Below, piece by piece: positions 11,624 to 25,100 of a stretch of 64,000 nt of DNA; positions within the stretch are counted from its first letter, which is position 1; each line of letters starts with the position of its first letter. The DNA is from Adineta vaga (Eukaryota; Rotifera). The stretch is from contig CP075494.1 of assembly GCA_021613535.1 (NCBI GenBank), positions 14,756,001-14,820,000 of the forward strand. Reading direction: 5' to 3'. The notes beneath the pieces are model-generated. The model was not told where the DNA came from. It was given only the letters and a program-made list of their open reading frames with translations, and did not search any database. The position numbers and the translations under genes were made by a program.

Positions 11624-12311
11624 AGAAAATATCATTTGGTGTGTTTGGTTTTTCTATGTACAAGTTCTGTGTGTGTGCGCTATTATTATTTGCTTATCGG
11701 TGCCTTTGTGTTTTTGTTTTCATTTCTCGCTCTCTCTCTCTCTCTCATTTAAATAATCTATACATAAAAATATGAGACAAACAATTGACATGATGAAGAC
11801 ATTGGTTTCGTTTTCTTTTTAGTATTTGCCTGTATTTTTTTTCTTTTTCTTTGTATATGATATAATGATGATGATCTATGGAGCAATAAATGAAAGTTGA
11901 GATAGGACAAGACAGTATTTTTTTTTGTTTCATTGTGCAACTTCAACATCTTGTTTTGTGCAATTCACTGACAGATTATAGCAAGTGAAACGTTTTGTTG
12001 TTTTTTTTCCTATTTGTACATTACACAAGTTTATTGAAGAAAAAAACCTCGTTTTCTTTTCTCGTCCATTGATCTGTTTAACTGTTTCTTTTTCTTCTCT
12101 TTTACTGTCTGACATTTGTTTGTTTCTTCTCAATTGTCATGCTTGCTTTGGAGTATTTCATCTCTTATCTTTTGTTGCTCTACACATATTGATATGTGCA
12201 CATGTTTAATAATAAAAGAAAGATTTCTTTAATTAATAGTCAAATATTAACAATTACATACAGAAAAGCAAATCGAAAAGAAAATATCTGGCATAACATA
12301 GGAGTTGATAT
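11624..12311. other. Convergent spacer, 3' UTRs
   Basis: 688 bp between the stop codons of the E protein (+) and RAPGEF1 (-). It is pyrimidine-rich on the plus strand with a CT run at 11728-11746 and an AATAAA at 12208-12215, consistent with 3' UTRs and polyadenylation sites. No gene seen. Confidence 0.5.
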
Positions 12312-15300
12312 TCAAGTATATGTGACTGGCTTTTGACGTGGTTTAATCTTTTCCGATTGTATCCATTGTGCTTCTTCATTCATATAATCATCAAAATTAT
12401 TAAAAAAATATAAAATACGATCGTTACGAATGAATTTATATTCCCTACAAGAGTCAATCAAAAAGATTAGGAAATTTTTAAAGCAGTTTCTTTACAAACC
12501 ATTTTCGACAATAACGAAGTTTATGTAAAATCGTAAATTGTTGCCAACGTTTCCAAAAATTAATAATACGATCATCTTGTAAATAATCAGAATTGCCAAT
12601 ATGAACAAATGTTAAATCCGATAGAATTAAACCACTGAAAGAAAGAACGATCCTAAATGGATAGTTATTTGATTTATGACTTACATATAGGGAATACATG
12701 GATGACCCACCGATGCATTTAAAGCTTCACGATAGTTTTTAAAAGAACCAGTACTATCAATAAGATCAGTGTGTTCACAAACAGTCTAGAATGATTGTAT
12801 GTTGGAATAGATTGATTGAAATATTTAATCTTACTTCGCTGATATTTTTAGACCAATGTAATCGTTTCAATGGTCCAGAATCTAATGCAGACAGAATAGC
12901 TAAATAGGAATTGAAATTATTCAATCGTCTTAAATGCTAGAAGAGAGAAAAAATACAGTTTGAATTATAAGTCATTGTATGAAATAATGAAAATTACTTT
13001 GAGAATTTTGAGAAATTTCTCAAAATAATTTTCACGTTGTCGTTGAGAATTTTGTTCAAGTATTCGAGATCGTACCCTATGAAGAACGACAAATAGTTCT
13101 CCTCTATACAAATAATGTTTACAATTCTTCTTACCAATAGGATATATTATTAAAATGTTCAGTAAATACTGCTAAATTAGGAGAATATTCTTCTCCTTTT
13201 TCAATAGACATGTACAAAATTTCGGATAATTGAATTTTAAAAAATAATTCTGAATCCATTAATGTTAACTGTTCACTTAGATCAATTGATTGAAAATCAA
13301 GTAGAGTTGCTCGTTTTGATGAAATAGAATTTTGTATAAAAACAATATCTGGTTGAGATTGATCAGAATTATTTTGTGATTTATTAAATCGTTCAAGTGA
13401 TTTACGTCGAAGAAGTTTACTTAATTGAAGTTCACCTTGACGAATAAGTGTTGTAACAAAATGTGACAATTTTTTCATCAAAGTCTCAGACAATTCATTA
13501 CTAAAATATAATCAAATTATCAGGTCATCAAATCTATGAAAGCATTCTTCAAAAGGATTAATTCATATGATACTTCCGTTGCTAAGCTTATGAAAGGATT
13601 AATACTACTTATTTCATAGAATGTAAAACTTATAGTCAGTAATGAATACAAAAAAAACTTACTCGATTTCATCGATAACACGAATAAGTAAAGAAAAAGC
13701 ATGTCGAGCAACTTTCTTCTTCGTATCAAATTGTGCAAAGAATGTATAACGTTGATTAAGTTTGTCAATTAAATCACTCGGAGAAAGAAATGTACGATAG
13801 GTTGTAAGAAATGTTTCTTGATAAAGAAAATCTATCAAAATCAACATATTTACATTTAATAAGACAATCAAAATAGATTACCTTTTTTATCCGATGATGT
13901 AGCTCGAATAATCAATGCATCAATTGTACCACCACGTAATGGAGGATCTTCATTCTATTAAAATTTGATCGAATTAAATATGAAGATAAAAAAAAAATAA
14001 ACAAGTTTTCCTTACCAGATTAAAAACTAATAAATGTGATATACTTTCGAGAAAAAGATCACCTGCATATCGATTATTTCCTTCATGATTGTATTTTGTT
14101 AAACGATCGATCGAAAGATGATTCATTGTACTTTCTTTTATTGTTAAACATTCTTCACTATTTGAAAAGATTTGTGTTTGTGGAAAATGTTGATGAACTT
14201 GTTCGAATAAATCTTCAAAACGTCGTTGTGATGGAGTGAGATAACATGTATTACGAACAAATGATTCCGCTTCATTTTGATCATATCGATTGAATAATGA
14301 CATATATGCTCGAGCTAAAAATCAAAGTAAATACAAATGATGCGTAGAAATCTATTTGAAAATATTTATTTTGAGATCTGACGTCAATCGAGATTATCTC
14401 ACAGGATCTTTCTTCTCTTCCGTTTCCGTCTGCATAGTGCTGTGATAAGTTTTTTTTTTGACGCAGTTACATTTCCGATTTTATTTTATTAACAAATACA
14501 ATTACCGATCTGTCGTTTTGGTGGTAACGGTGGTGGACTATTTGGTAAATTTGTTGATTGATATTCTGTAATATTGCTGAAAGTATTTTGTTGATTAGTA
14601 AAACTATCTCGCAAGGAATATCTGGCTGAATGTCTGTCGTATATGGCATCGATACTATTACGACGACATGATGATAAATAAGAATGATTTTGTTGAGATA
14701 TATAATCAGATGATGGTGAACGTATAGTAGTTTTAGCACGAACAGCATCATCAAGTTCACGTGTATATTTCTCGATGATCTGATTGATATCATCAACAAT
14801 TAATTGAATACGTTCTTCATTATTAAATTCGTATGCTGGAGGATATAGTAGAGAATTTGGACTTGCATTATTTCGAGATCGTGTTGATATTATCGATGCT
14901 GTTGAACTCACCGGACGTTTTTCTCGTTTTGGAGGAAGAGTAGGAAGAGAATCTTCCATCGAACTAGAATACCAATGTAATAAATATGATATTTCAATAT
15001 TTATTCGATGAATTACTTATTAAATGATTGAAAACTTTGTACTGATTCTGATCGAGTTTGTATCGTTGAATTGATACAAATCTACGACAAGAAAAGAAAA
15101 CGAATTTATATATTTTGAAATCGTTTTGTTCGCACTTTCACAGCTGACATAAGATCTTTAGCAAGTTTTCGATATCGATCATCATCATTAATTTTTGAAA
15201 AAAGTAATTTATCCGACCATTCGATTAAGTCCGCTAATAAATGATAGATATCAAATAAAATATACGTTCTAACGAGAAAATTCAAACATGTGTAAATAGT

Positions 15301-15755
15301 TTGTTCTTTTTTGACAAAAATATTTGCTTTACCTATATGAATCTGATTGAAATTCGACGATTCCTTTCAAGATACTATCAATATCGAAGATATTATCAAT
15401 CAATGATGTCATAATATTAGCTAAGATTTCTAGTTTATTATGTGTTAAAACTTGATCAAGATAACTTAAAGATTGGTAAACGTCTTTTTCACATTTATGT
15501 AATCGTTCATAATATGTTTGTGTCGTCTAAATAGACAAAAAAAAGAATTGAAGAAGAAAACACAATAAACAAACGATCGTTTATTTGATTACAACATACC
15601 GATAATGAATCGTTACTAATCAATGAATTCCGATCATTTTTTTTGTTTGATCGACTTGTATTCCAATGATATCCATTTGTTGAATCGGTTTTAATATTAT
15701 AACGATTGACCATATCACCAATAACACGGCGAAATGAGTTTCGAGAAACAGGCAT
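12312..15755 (-). CDS. RAPGEF1: Rap guanine nucleotide exchange factor 1 (C3G), 14 exons, 820 aa
   Basis: C3G loads GTP onto Rap1 at adhesion sites after recruitment by Crk SH3 domains. Exons: 15755-15600, 15526-15333, 15268-15136, 15081-15017, 14963-14506, 14314-14016, 13954-13882, 13831-13663, 13500-13135, 13076-12998, 12936-12835, 12785-12685, 12634-12500, 12444-12312 (2463 nt). The N-terminal helical region (LADLIEWSDKLLFS) precedes two proline-rich Crk-type motifs, TLPPKREKRP and PPPLPPKRQI. Residues from ~436 form the RasGEF N domain (PPLRGGTIDALIIRAT, then QETFLTTYRTFLSPSDLI). From ~575 comes the CDC25 catalytic domain, with SEQLTLMDSELFFKI, TEHFNNISYWVRSR, HLRRLNNFNSYLAILSALDS and LILSDLTFVHIGN. 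Order and motifs match C3G rather than SOS or RAPGEF2. Shorter than human C3G (about 1077 aa), mainly in the proline-rich centre. Confidence 0.93.
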
Positions 15756-17427
15756 TGTTTTAATTTGATTAACACGAGATTGTTATGACGTAAAAATGGC
15801 AGTGGATAGCAGGAAGAAAAATCTCACTTATTCAATGAGCAATATGTTCGAGTGATGCCAACAGCGGTGCATTGAACTGTTGTCAATGCTCTCACAAGCA
15901 GGTCAATGACGTGAGTTCGTAGTTGCAAGAGCAAAGAATAACATTGCTTCTCGCCAATACCGATCAATCATCATCATTATAGTCGTCGTCGTCGGCTTTT
16001 CTATCGTCGTGTATGGTCTAGTAATGATAGTAATGCACACGAGCGTTCGCTGAACGGAATCATAGTATGGAATCTATCATTATCTGGAGAAGTTGATAGG
16101 AAAAGAAACAGAATAGAAAAGAGAAAGAAAATGAGATGTGCTGTAACATATTCTCCATATGTAGAGATGTATGAGAAGCAATAAACAAAACTAGTTGTTC
16201 AACACTCTACTCATTAGATCTGATGAAGGGAAAAAATGATGTGTTGACAGGTTCTTTTCTTGGAAGAAAAAGGGATGTTCGCTTGTCTATCGATTAAGAC
16301 TAATGATAGGTCAAATTCTTCATAAATGATCCTTCAACTTTTATTTTTACCTACGATCATAAAAACATAGATGAACAGCGAAAAAAATTCAATTAGGTAA
16401 ATAGATCTTCTTATGAATATTTGATGAGATATCATTAATCAAAATTCAGTAGAACAAATATCATATACATCTTTCAGTTTGACTACTATTATGTTGAATG
16501 TAGATCTATCATTGTCATGTTTTCAATAAAATTAATTCGATTGAATAATGAAAAGAAATATGAGAGAATATATATACTATCAATGATTAATTGCAATGCG
16601 ATCAAAAAGATAATAAAAGAAAAAACATAGTTGAAAATATCAATCAATAATTAATATTCTCTTATTAAAATCTTTAGAGAATTTTTTTATTTTATTTCTC
16701 TCATGATCTAAATAGTATAATTAAAAAATCTTTTCCCTCAAAAATACAATAATTCACTTGAGATATTATGAATCTAATTAATATGGTAGTTAAAACTATT
16801 ACAATGGTTCGTATATACGCATTAGTTAGACAGTTATATACTAAGCGAATTAAGATCTGATTCAATCGATTTATATACTTTTGAAGTCGATGAAGAATAA
16901 TGAAATCTCACAAATACGATCAATCATATACTGTAGTATAAATATTTCTATGAAGTTTTTAAGTTTAATATATGATTATTAATCACGCTTCGAATACAAT
17001 TTGCAAAAAACAAACGCCGACAGAGAAAATGATTATATAATATTTCTAAAATGCTCATTAAACTATTTTCTGACCTCACAAGGTGCCAACGCTATCTTTT
17101 ATCTTCACCGTACCACGTATAATCTAAATATCCACGAAATTTAACTTTATTTGATGGATTTTTACGATACTATATAGCAACACATAATTCAAAATGTCAT
17201 TCGAAAGTAAACGAATGTAGTTGATAAAAATGTAAACAATAATCTATTCCGATTGCTTGAGTGCTAGATGCATCTATCGAAACTTCTATCTTTATATAAA
17301 ATTCTATCAATAAATGGAACATTCTCATCCTCAAACAGTCCTTTTTTTGCTTTTCGCTTTCAATAAATGATTTAATAATACTTTGAAATGACGAAAAACA
17401 CTTTTAAAAAGCTTTTATGTATAAAGT
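15756..17427. other. Intergenic stretch, no gene seen
   Basis: About 1.7 kb, strongly AT-rich from 16400 onward. It contains the presumed promoter of RAPGEF1 near 15760-16000. I found no coding frame, RNA gene or repeat that I can support. Confidence 0.5.
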
Positions 17428-18068
17428 TTGCTTGGAGTGGTATCTGGTCACTCTTATCATTCTTTCAGAAAAGAGTCAGCGAATGCAGAGGATGAGTGTT
17501 ACTTGTTAATAATCGAATACAAAATAACTATTGATGAAATGTTAACAAGTGAATCATTACAGAAACGCATCACTAAAGAATGTGAAGAAACTGGTATTGA
17601 TATTACATCACTTGATACATCATTGACTCATTATTCACGTACTATTCAGCAATGGATAGATATTAATAGTTCAAATTCAATTTATATAATATTTCGATAT
17701 TAAACTGATTTACCCAAAATGCATAGTGAAGAAGAAGAAAAGAAGAATGTTAATCAATCAGAATCATTTACAACTGAAGAACGAGTCGATTTTACGTCAA
17801 GAAAAATAAAAAATGATTAAAAACTAAAGTTGATACACAAAATTCTAAGATTGATAAATTATTACAAAGTATTGGAAAAATAAATGAAAAGGTTAATCAA
17901 CATATGGCCGCTTTCTTAAATGAATTATGTCAAGGTACATCATCATCATCATCACTAATAACATCTGAACAAGAAAAAGAATGTTTAAAACAAGCACTTG
18001 GTCATATAGGATCATATTATCAAGTCATGAAATGTAGCTATTTATGTCATATCACCTATTTCTTGTAA
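17428..18068 (+). pseudogene. Broken coding remnant of unknown family
   Basis: Codon-like sequence runs through this stretch but in pieces. One frame, with an ATG at 17539, encodes MLTSESLQKRITKECEETG and continues to a TAA at 17701-17703. The same frame stays open beyond it (PKMHSEEEEKKNVNQSESF) until a TAA at 17818-17820. From about 17823 another frame continues in the same style (KIDKLLQSIGKINEKVNQHM) to a TAA at 18066-18068. No GT-AG pair I tried restores one frame. That suggests a degenerate gene, or a sequence error in a live one. I do not recognise the family. Confidence 0.35.
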
Positions 18069-18285
18069 CTTGACAATAAAATGAAAACATCATGCTGTAG
18101 AATTAAGATGAATTATTATACAAGTGTATTTTTTCATATAAATTCAATTAAGTCGATACAATCACCAAAAACCTTTTTTATTTTCTATATTCTAATTAGT
18201 TTTTCTTTAAAATACAAAATTTACTTTTTTTTTTATATAAATAAATATATTTTCTATGTACATTTATAAAACATGAAAAACTCTA

Positions 18286-19026
18286 TCACAATGCTATTGT
18301 TGGGCCTGTATATTGCAATGATTCTGTATAATATTCATCATCGAATATTCTTTTCAAAACATAATTTCCTTCGTTACCATTCACATCCACTGACGATATT
18401 GGTATTGCCTTATAACATGTACAATCATTTTCATTTGAATAGGGTGGACTCAAAATATCCAAAAATGCACAATGATCATTGTTAATTGTAGAAATTTCAT
18501 GAATATTCGATTGATTTGGATAGAGTACAGCTGTTTCCGATTGGCAATTGATCGATGTGGACACATGTCGAGTACAAACAAGTTCATCCGAATTTTTTTC
18601 AATTAAAACATTATAAGCATTTAAATGTCCATGTCCATCAAGAACTTTGATCAAACCAAACATGTGTGGATGATCATGTAACGGAATTCGATGATGAGAT
18701 TTAATAATGAAGATTCCGACGGATATGATCTTATCTTCATATAATTTCATATAAAAAACAGGTGCGTTAGACTTGAGAAATTTCTCCAGATTTCTTTCGT
18801 CAATTGTGTCTAATTTTTCATTTGTTTGAACATGATCAAACAATGTGAAATTCAAATCATATTTCGTTATTTTATTCATTAAACGTTTTAATGAATCGAT
18901 TTGATCATTTTGATCGAAATTCTTTTCATTAGTTGCTAATACATTTGAGAAGGTTTGCCGTGCTTGTTTAATCAATGTTAAGATCAATGAGGAAGATGAT
19001 TGCATATCTGAAAAAGAAAATGACAA
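18286..19026 (-). CDS. ADO: 2-aminoethanethiol (cysteamine) dioxygenase-like, PCO/ADO family
   Basis: Non-haem iron thiol dioxygenase, 246 aa in a single exon. The family oxidises cysteamine and N-terminal cysteine residues with O2 and so links oxygen level to protein turnover. The cupin motif IPLHDHPHMFGLIKVLDG supplies two iron-binding histidines (HDH), and NIHEIS supplies the third. AFLDILSPPYSNE is the typical post-cupin signature. The human enzyme has a Cys-Tyr crosslink in its DCHYY segment; here the equivalent reads DCTCYK, so the spacing should be examined. An intron-free gene in an intron-rich neighbourhood. It lies only 130 bp downstream of the NUP98 stop on the same strand. The long N-terminal helical part (residues 1-95) is family-like. 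Confidence 0.92.
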   Translation of the reverse strand: MSFSFSDMQSSSSLILTLIKQARQTFSNVLATNEKNFDQNDQIDSLKRLMNKITKYDLNFTLFDHVQTNEKLDTIDERNLEKFLKSNAPVFYMKLYEDKIISVGIFIIKSHHRIPLHDHPHMFGLIKVLDGHGHLNAYNVLIEKNSDELVCTRHVSTSINCQSETAVLYPNQSNIHEISTINNDHCAFLDILSPPYSNENDCTCYKAIPISSVDVNGNEGNYVLKRIFDDEYYTESLQYTGPTIAL

Positions 19027-19156
19027 AGTTTACAAGACCTTGTTTAACTGATTAGTTTGGCTTGGTTCTTAGAAAAAGAAAAGAAAAGACAAAATGAACT
19101 TGAACTGGACTAAGTAGTATACACAGAAGAAAAAGACACAAAAATGTTGATAATGT

Positions 19157-22100
19157 TCATGGACGATGTGAACGAGATTTGAAATCAATTTGTTGAAGTA
19201 AAAGATCGAGTGGTAATGAACATGGTACACTTGAAAGAATTGATTGATGAAATAAATTGAGTTTTCGAGCAAAATTTTCATCGTTATCATTGGATAAATT
19301 TGGAAGATTGGAACAAATTAGGAAATAATTAAGGAGAGATAACAATCGACGACTTATATCAATAAGACTGATTCTAAAAGAATAATGAAGAATTCAAGAT
19401 GAAAACAAGATAAAATATTTTACTTTTTGAAATATTTGTCAGCTATAACATCAGTTAATTGATCACATAATCGGTGTACTTGAGATAGAATATTCGAATG
19501 AATACGACTTGAGAGTGAAGTCTAGAAAAGAATCGTAAGAGAATTTCATAGAAACTAATATCTTTAACTTACTTGTCCATGTCTAAGTTTATCAAAAATA
19601 ATCAATAATTCAATATATTGTCTTACAAAACCACCACGTTTATTCCAATGTGCAATAGTAGCTCGTTGATGATCCAATGAATCCAATACATCTTTGGCAA
19701 GGTCATAATTTCCTTTAAAAAAAAAGAAACGAAAATTTTATAGTTTCAAAAGAAATCTTTGACAAACCTTTCAAAAGTGTATCATGGAAAACATAATAAC
19801 AATAAGTATCATGTGCTCTTCGCCATTGTTTAGCATCAATCCAAAGTCGAACAGCATTCGTCCATTGTTTATCATATTCTGCTCGTTGTGCTTTTGTTGA
19901 AAGAATTAATTTCAATGGAATATTATATTTGTCAATTAAGATTTGTTCATCTTCATTCAAATCGATATTGGACGAAACATGACGATGGAGAAATTCATTA
20001 ATCATTTTCTCACGACTAAAATGATTTTTTTTTATAAAAAAAAACAAAAACAAATTGAATCTGATGATTTACTTTTGTGAATCATTAATATGAAGTAAAA
20101 CAAAAATGGATAATTGCCAATGACCAAGATGTTCAAGTTGCTGAGCAAAATTTACATGTAAACATGTATCATTTTCAATCAATAATGGACGACTACCTAA
20201 TGATTGAAGTGTAATATATAATATCCAACTAAAACATAATTTACCAATAAAAGACAATGAAAAAGCTAAGAAAGTTTTTCTTACCTAAGTTGATAGTCAA
20301 ATGCATTGTCTGTATAAGAATTTACATCGAATACATTGTCAATGGGATATGTATCATCGGTAAAGAGTTTCAATAGTTTCCAACGAAGATCAAGCGCTTT
20401 TGAATTACCATAATGAGTGATCGGTTCAAGCCAATAATGTTCACGATAAGCAGTTTCAAAATCATGAACAATTGTCGAAATGGAATCTGACGATGAATGA
20501 GCAAACCTAGAGAAAAGAAATACGAATATAATAATGATAGAAGACTAATTACCAAAGGTGTAGTGCTAATGCCATTTGCCAATAAACTGTACGATTTTGA
20601 TCAACTAAATTGTGACCTTTAACAATAAATTCACCGGATAGAATGGCGATTGTTCGTTGAAAATCTTTTGTATAAACATCAACAATCTAAGAAACAAAAG
20701 AAAAGTATCGTAAGAATTTATTAAAAAATAAAAGCTGCTTACATCTTCATGTGCACAATGACGAAGAACATCACGAACGGTATTACTACCCGATGCGGCA
20801 TGAACAAGTGCAGCTAATCGAAGATCACCTTCATCATGAGCAAATTTGACACAATCATGAAATAAACCACGAGATAATAATTCACAATTTTGCATAATCC
20901 ATTGCTAAACAATAGCAGAAAGATTAAAAATGAAACTGACTTTGTGATTTCACTTTACTTGCTGTTGACGTGGTTGACTTAAAATACATTGATGTAACCA
21001 ATTGGATAACATTTGACGTCGTTTTTGATCTTCAAAATAAGCTTGATTGATAATTTGAATATTTTCCGGTATTTCAATCGGTCCCCATAATAAACGACAT
21101 AGGTCAAGCACTTGTAACGAATAATCGGTTAATGATTGAATGGAACTTTGATCATCCATATTTTCTATGAAATAAACAAAGAAAAAGAGGTCATCAGCAC
21201 TATTCCTATAACTGTTGCGAATGTTATCTCCTTTGAAATACATATTAGACTCAACATCCCATGCTTGCTTAACAGATACAATAGAACGATTTCATAGAAA
21301 ACAGTTTATTAAAATCAAGATCAAAAACATTAGTCGTAGTTCATTATCATGTCTATTCTGCATCAATCTTACTTTCTTCTAAAATTTCTGTATAAAATTT
21401 AATAAATCGTTGAGCAACATTTGCATCTTGTCGAACTTGAAAACGTGGTAGTGTTCCTGGACCTTCTATTGGCTGTGCACATGATACGAAATAACTTTCG
21501 AGAAAATGACCCAATTCTTCAACATTATTTGTATTGAATTTCACTGGAGTTTGAAGAAGAATACGCGTTTCGTTTAAAGCTGAAAAAGATGAATCTCAAG
21601 AAGAAATTTTTAATGAATCGTTATGTTTTACTGTCAATTGATCCATATTGAAGTTGATGTGAAAAATTTGTTCGGAAATATTTTCCACGAATATTAGCAA
21701 CATTTTTCGGTAATTTGGTATATGTGCGTTCACGGATAGCTTTTATTGGAGCATTGAACGTTAATTGAGTTTTATCATGATCAACTGTAGTACTTTTTTC
21801 GATTAGAGGTTCTAAAGAAATACATAAATATTGTTTAATTGAAAATAAAAAAGAGAAATGTTTATTTACCACGAATTAATGGCATTGATCGATTGTCCGA
21901 TGTAATAATTTTTGTTGATGTAATCATTCGATCTAAATAATAAATATTAAGTATAGAAATAGATGTGAAGTACTTTTCTTTTTTTTACCATTTGCTTGTT
22001 GAAAACCATCAAAATCATCTTCGTCATCATCACAAAACATTGATTGAGCTAATTGTTCGACAACATTCGGTCTCAAACCAATCAATGATTGATTTGCGAA

Positions 22101-25100
22101 ACGTAAATTATTCGATTGTGATGAATGTTGATGAATTAAAGTTGTGGTATTTTCTTTTTCTTCCATATCCATTGCATGAGATTTCGGTGATGATAGCGCA
22201 TATGTATCATTCAATGCAATTGTTTGATCAAGAAAATTAGTATTGATCGGTCTTGACGGTTGTTGTTGCTGTTGTAGTTGCTGTTGAGATGGTGGTTTTG
22301 CAACAACAAAATCATCTTCACTACCATCAAGACCATAACGTGTAAAATGTTGAACTTTAAATGTCCATGAACCATCGGTAACTTCATAATTGATAAATTC
22401 TCCATCGAATTTTTTTGTTACTTCACGTAAATATTCACCATAATTCATTGCTTTAATACGTTCAATATCGAGGATTTCTTCTCGTGTTGTTCGATCAGTT
22501 GGATAAACACCAAGTAATGTAATACGAGCAGGAATATTTAATTCGACACCAACAGGTGGTTTATTACTATCATCAGGATAAACAGTTAATTCATGTCGAT
22601 CAATTTCAACTAGAAAAGGAAGAAAGTGAAATTTTAATTCTATTAAGCAGATGTGTTACTTACTGATTCGATCAAGATCAAGACCGGCAACATTCACTTG
22701 TCCATAAAATGTGACTGAACCATATTTTTCATGACCAACAGTAAATTGTTTAACAAAACATTGACCTTTATCATCAAAAAGTGGTTTTAATTCGGCTGTT
22801 GAAGGTTTCATATAATAATCTTCACGTGTTAATTTCGGTAAATGATAAGCACGTGCATCGCTATTAGATCGAGTTGGTTTTGTTCGTTGGAATGAATTGT
22901 TTGATGAAGAAGATAGAGGAGGTGGAGTATTTGATCGTGGTGGTGGTGGTGGGTGAGATGTTTGTGATTGAACAAGTGTTGATGATGGATGAGAAACGGG
23001 TGGTGAGGATTGTTTATGAACAATTAATGGAGTTGAATGATGAAGTGGTAACATTCCACGATTATTATCTAAAGAAAATGATACATAGAAATGTTCTTAA
23101 ATAAAGTTCTTAGTTGATAGACTTACTTGACGGATGTAAAGTTTGTTCATTGTGAACTGTTGTTGATGAAACATGAACTGATGCAGTATCGATTGTAGTT
23201 GATGATGTTGTTGATAATGGAGCGGATTGAACAGTCGATAGAATATGTGTATTATTATTCATATTTGCTAATGTTTCTAATTCAGCCAGACGTCTTAATG
23301 GATACAAGGAACGAATTGATTCGGATTGAAATGAAGAATCGATAAAATCGTTTGATAAACGTAATTTTGACATTTTATTTCTTCCCATTAGAATGACTTC
23401 TTCTTCTTCACTGAAATCTGCTGTCAATGGACTTTTAGCTTGTCCACTGGATGTATTTGATTGTGGATTTGGTGATTTCATTTCATCATTCGTTGTATTT
23501 GTTGTTGGTGATGATGAAACAGGTTGTAATTTAAAACGAAAATCAACTAATGGACGAGCAGATGACGTTTTACGGGCATTTGATTGTAATGGTAAAGTGA
23601 TTGGTGCTGTGGTCGATGTTGAAACAGTAGTTGTCGTTGTTGATGACGAACTCGAAACAACAATTAAGTTCGTCGGTGGCTGAATTTGATTTATATTATT
23701 GAAGTCTTTTTTTCCACGACTAGCAAATGGATTTAGAAGTGATGCAGCAAGAAAACTTTGTTGAGCTAATGGAACTATTGGTTGAACTTGAGGTTGTGCA
23801 GCAGCCACTGGTGCATTGAAAGCTGTTGTTGCGCCAAATGGAGCTGAAAAACCGAACGATTGAGTAGCTGTTGTAGCTCCTGCTGGTTGTGATTGTGTTA
23901 AACCAAAACCAGTAAATGGTTGAGGATTAAATATTGATGAAGTTGTAGATGCTGCTGGTGTGCCAAACATTGTTGGTGCAGCAGCACTGGTTGCTGTTGT
24001 GCTAAAAGAAAATTGACCTGGAGCTGCAGTTGCTGTTTGACTACCAAAACCACCGAATATTGGAGTCGCAGTTGCTGTTGATGTAGCAGGAGCACCGAAA
24101 ATACTTGTTGCTGTAGAAGTTGGTGCAGCGACACCAAAACCTGTAAATGCTGGTGTACTTGTTGCAGCACCAAATGCAGGTGCAGCTGCACTAGTTGCTG
24201 TACCAAAAATATTTGTCGTCGTTGGCTGAGTACCAAATGGATTCATTATTGCTGGAGCTGGCGCAGCTGTTGAAGTTGGTGTACCAAATATACTTGTTGT
24301 TGCTGCAGGAGCGACAGAGCCGAAAGGTGTTGTAGTTGTCGGTTGAGCAAATATACTTGTACTTGCAGTTGGTTGAGTTCCAAAACCAAATGCAGGAGTT
24401 GTACTAGTCGTTGTTCCAAAACCTAATGAATATGGTAGAAACAATCTTTTATATCTGTTAGAAAATAGATTTATAATTACCAAATGTAGATTGAGTAGTT
24501 GCTGGTTTTGCACCAAATGGACTTGAAGTTGTTGTTGTTCCAAAAATACTTGTTGCTGGTTGTGGTGCACCGAAAATTGATGTTGTAGCTGGTGTTGTAG
24601 AAGTTGCTGTACCGAATGGAGTTGTTGTTGTAGCTGCTGGTGTACCAAATATACTCGTTGTTGGTGCTATACTTGTACTAAAGGAAAATGGTGTTGTAGA
24701 TGCTGCTGGTGCACCTAAAAGATATATTTGATGACATAAGATTAATTATTTGATGAAAAGAATTATTTTATACCAAATGGAGTTGTCGTTGTTGTACTAG
24801 TCGCACCGAACATACCTGCTGTTGTAGGTGCTGTTGATGCAGCAGAAAATGTTGCTAGACAAAAAAAAATGAAACAATATTTCATTATGAAAAAAAATAG
24901 GTTCGAACTGCTGCTAGCACCAAATGGTGCTGGACTGAAAGGTGTTGTTCCTGGAAAACTTGTTGCACCAAACATAGATGTTGCTGTTGCAAATTTTCGA
25001 TTTGCTTGATAATCTTCCATACGTAATTCTTCTAAAGATTTGTTGACATATTCTTTCATTGCACATATACATTGTAATTTAGTATTAATCGTTTGAAATG

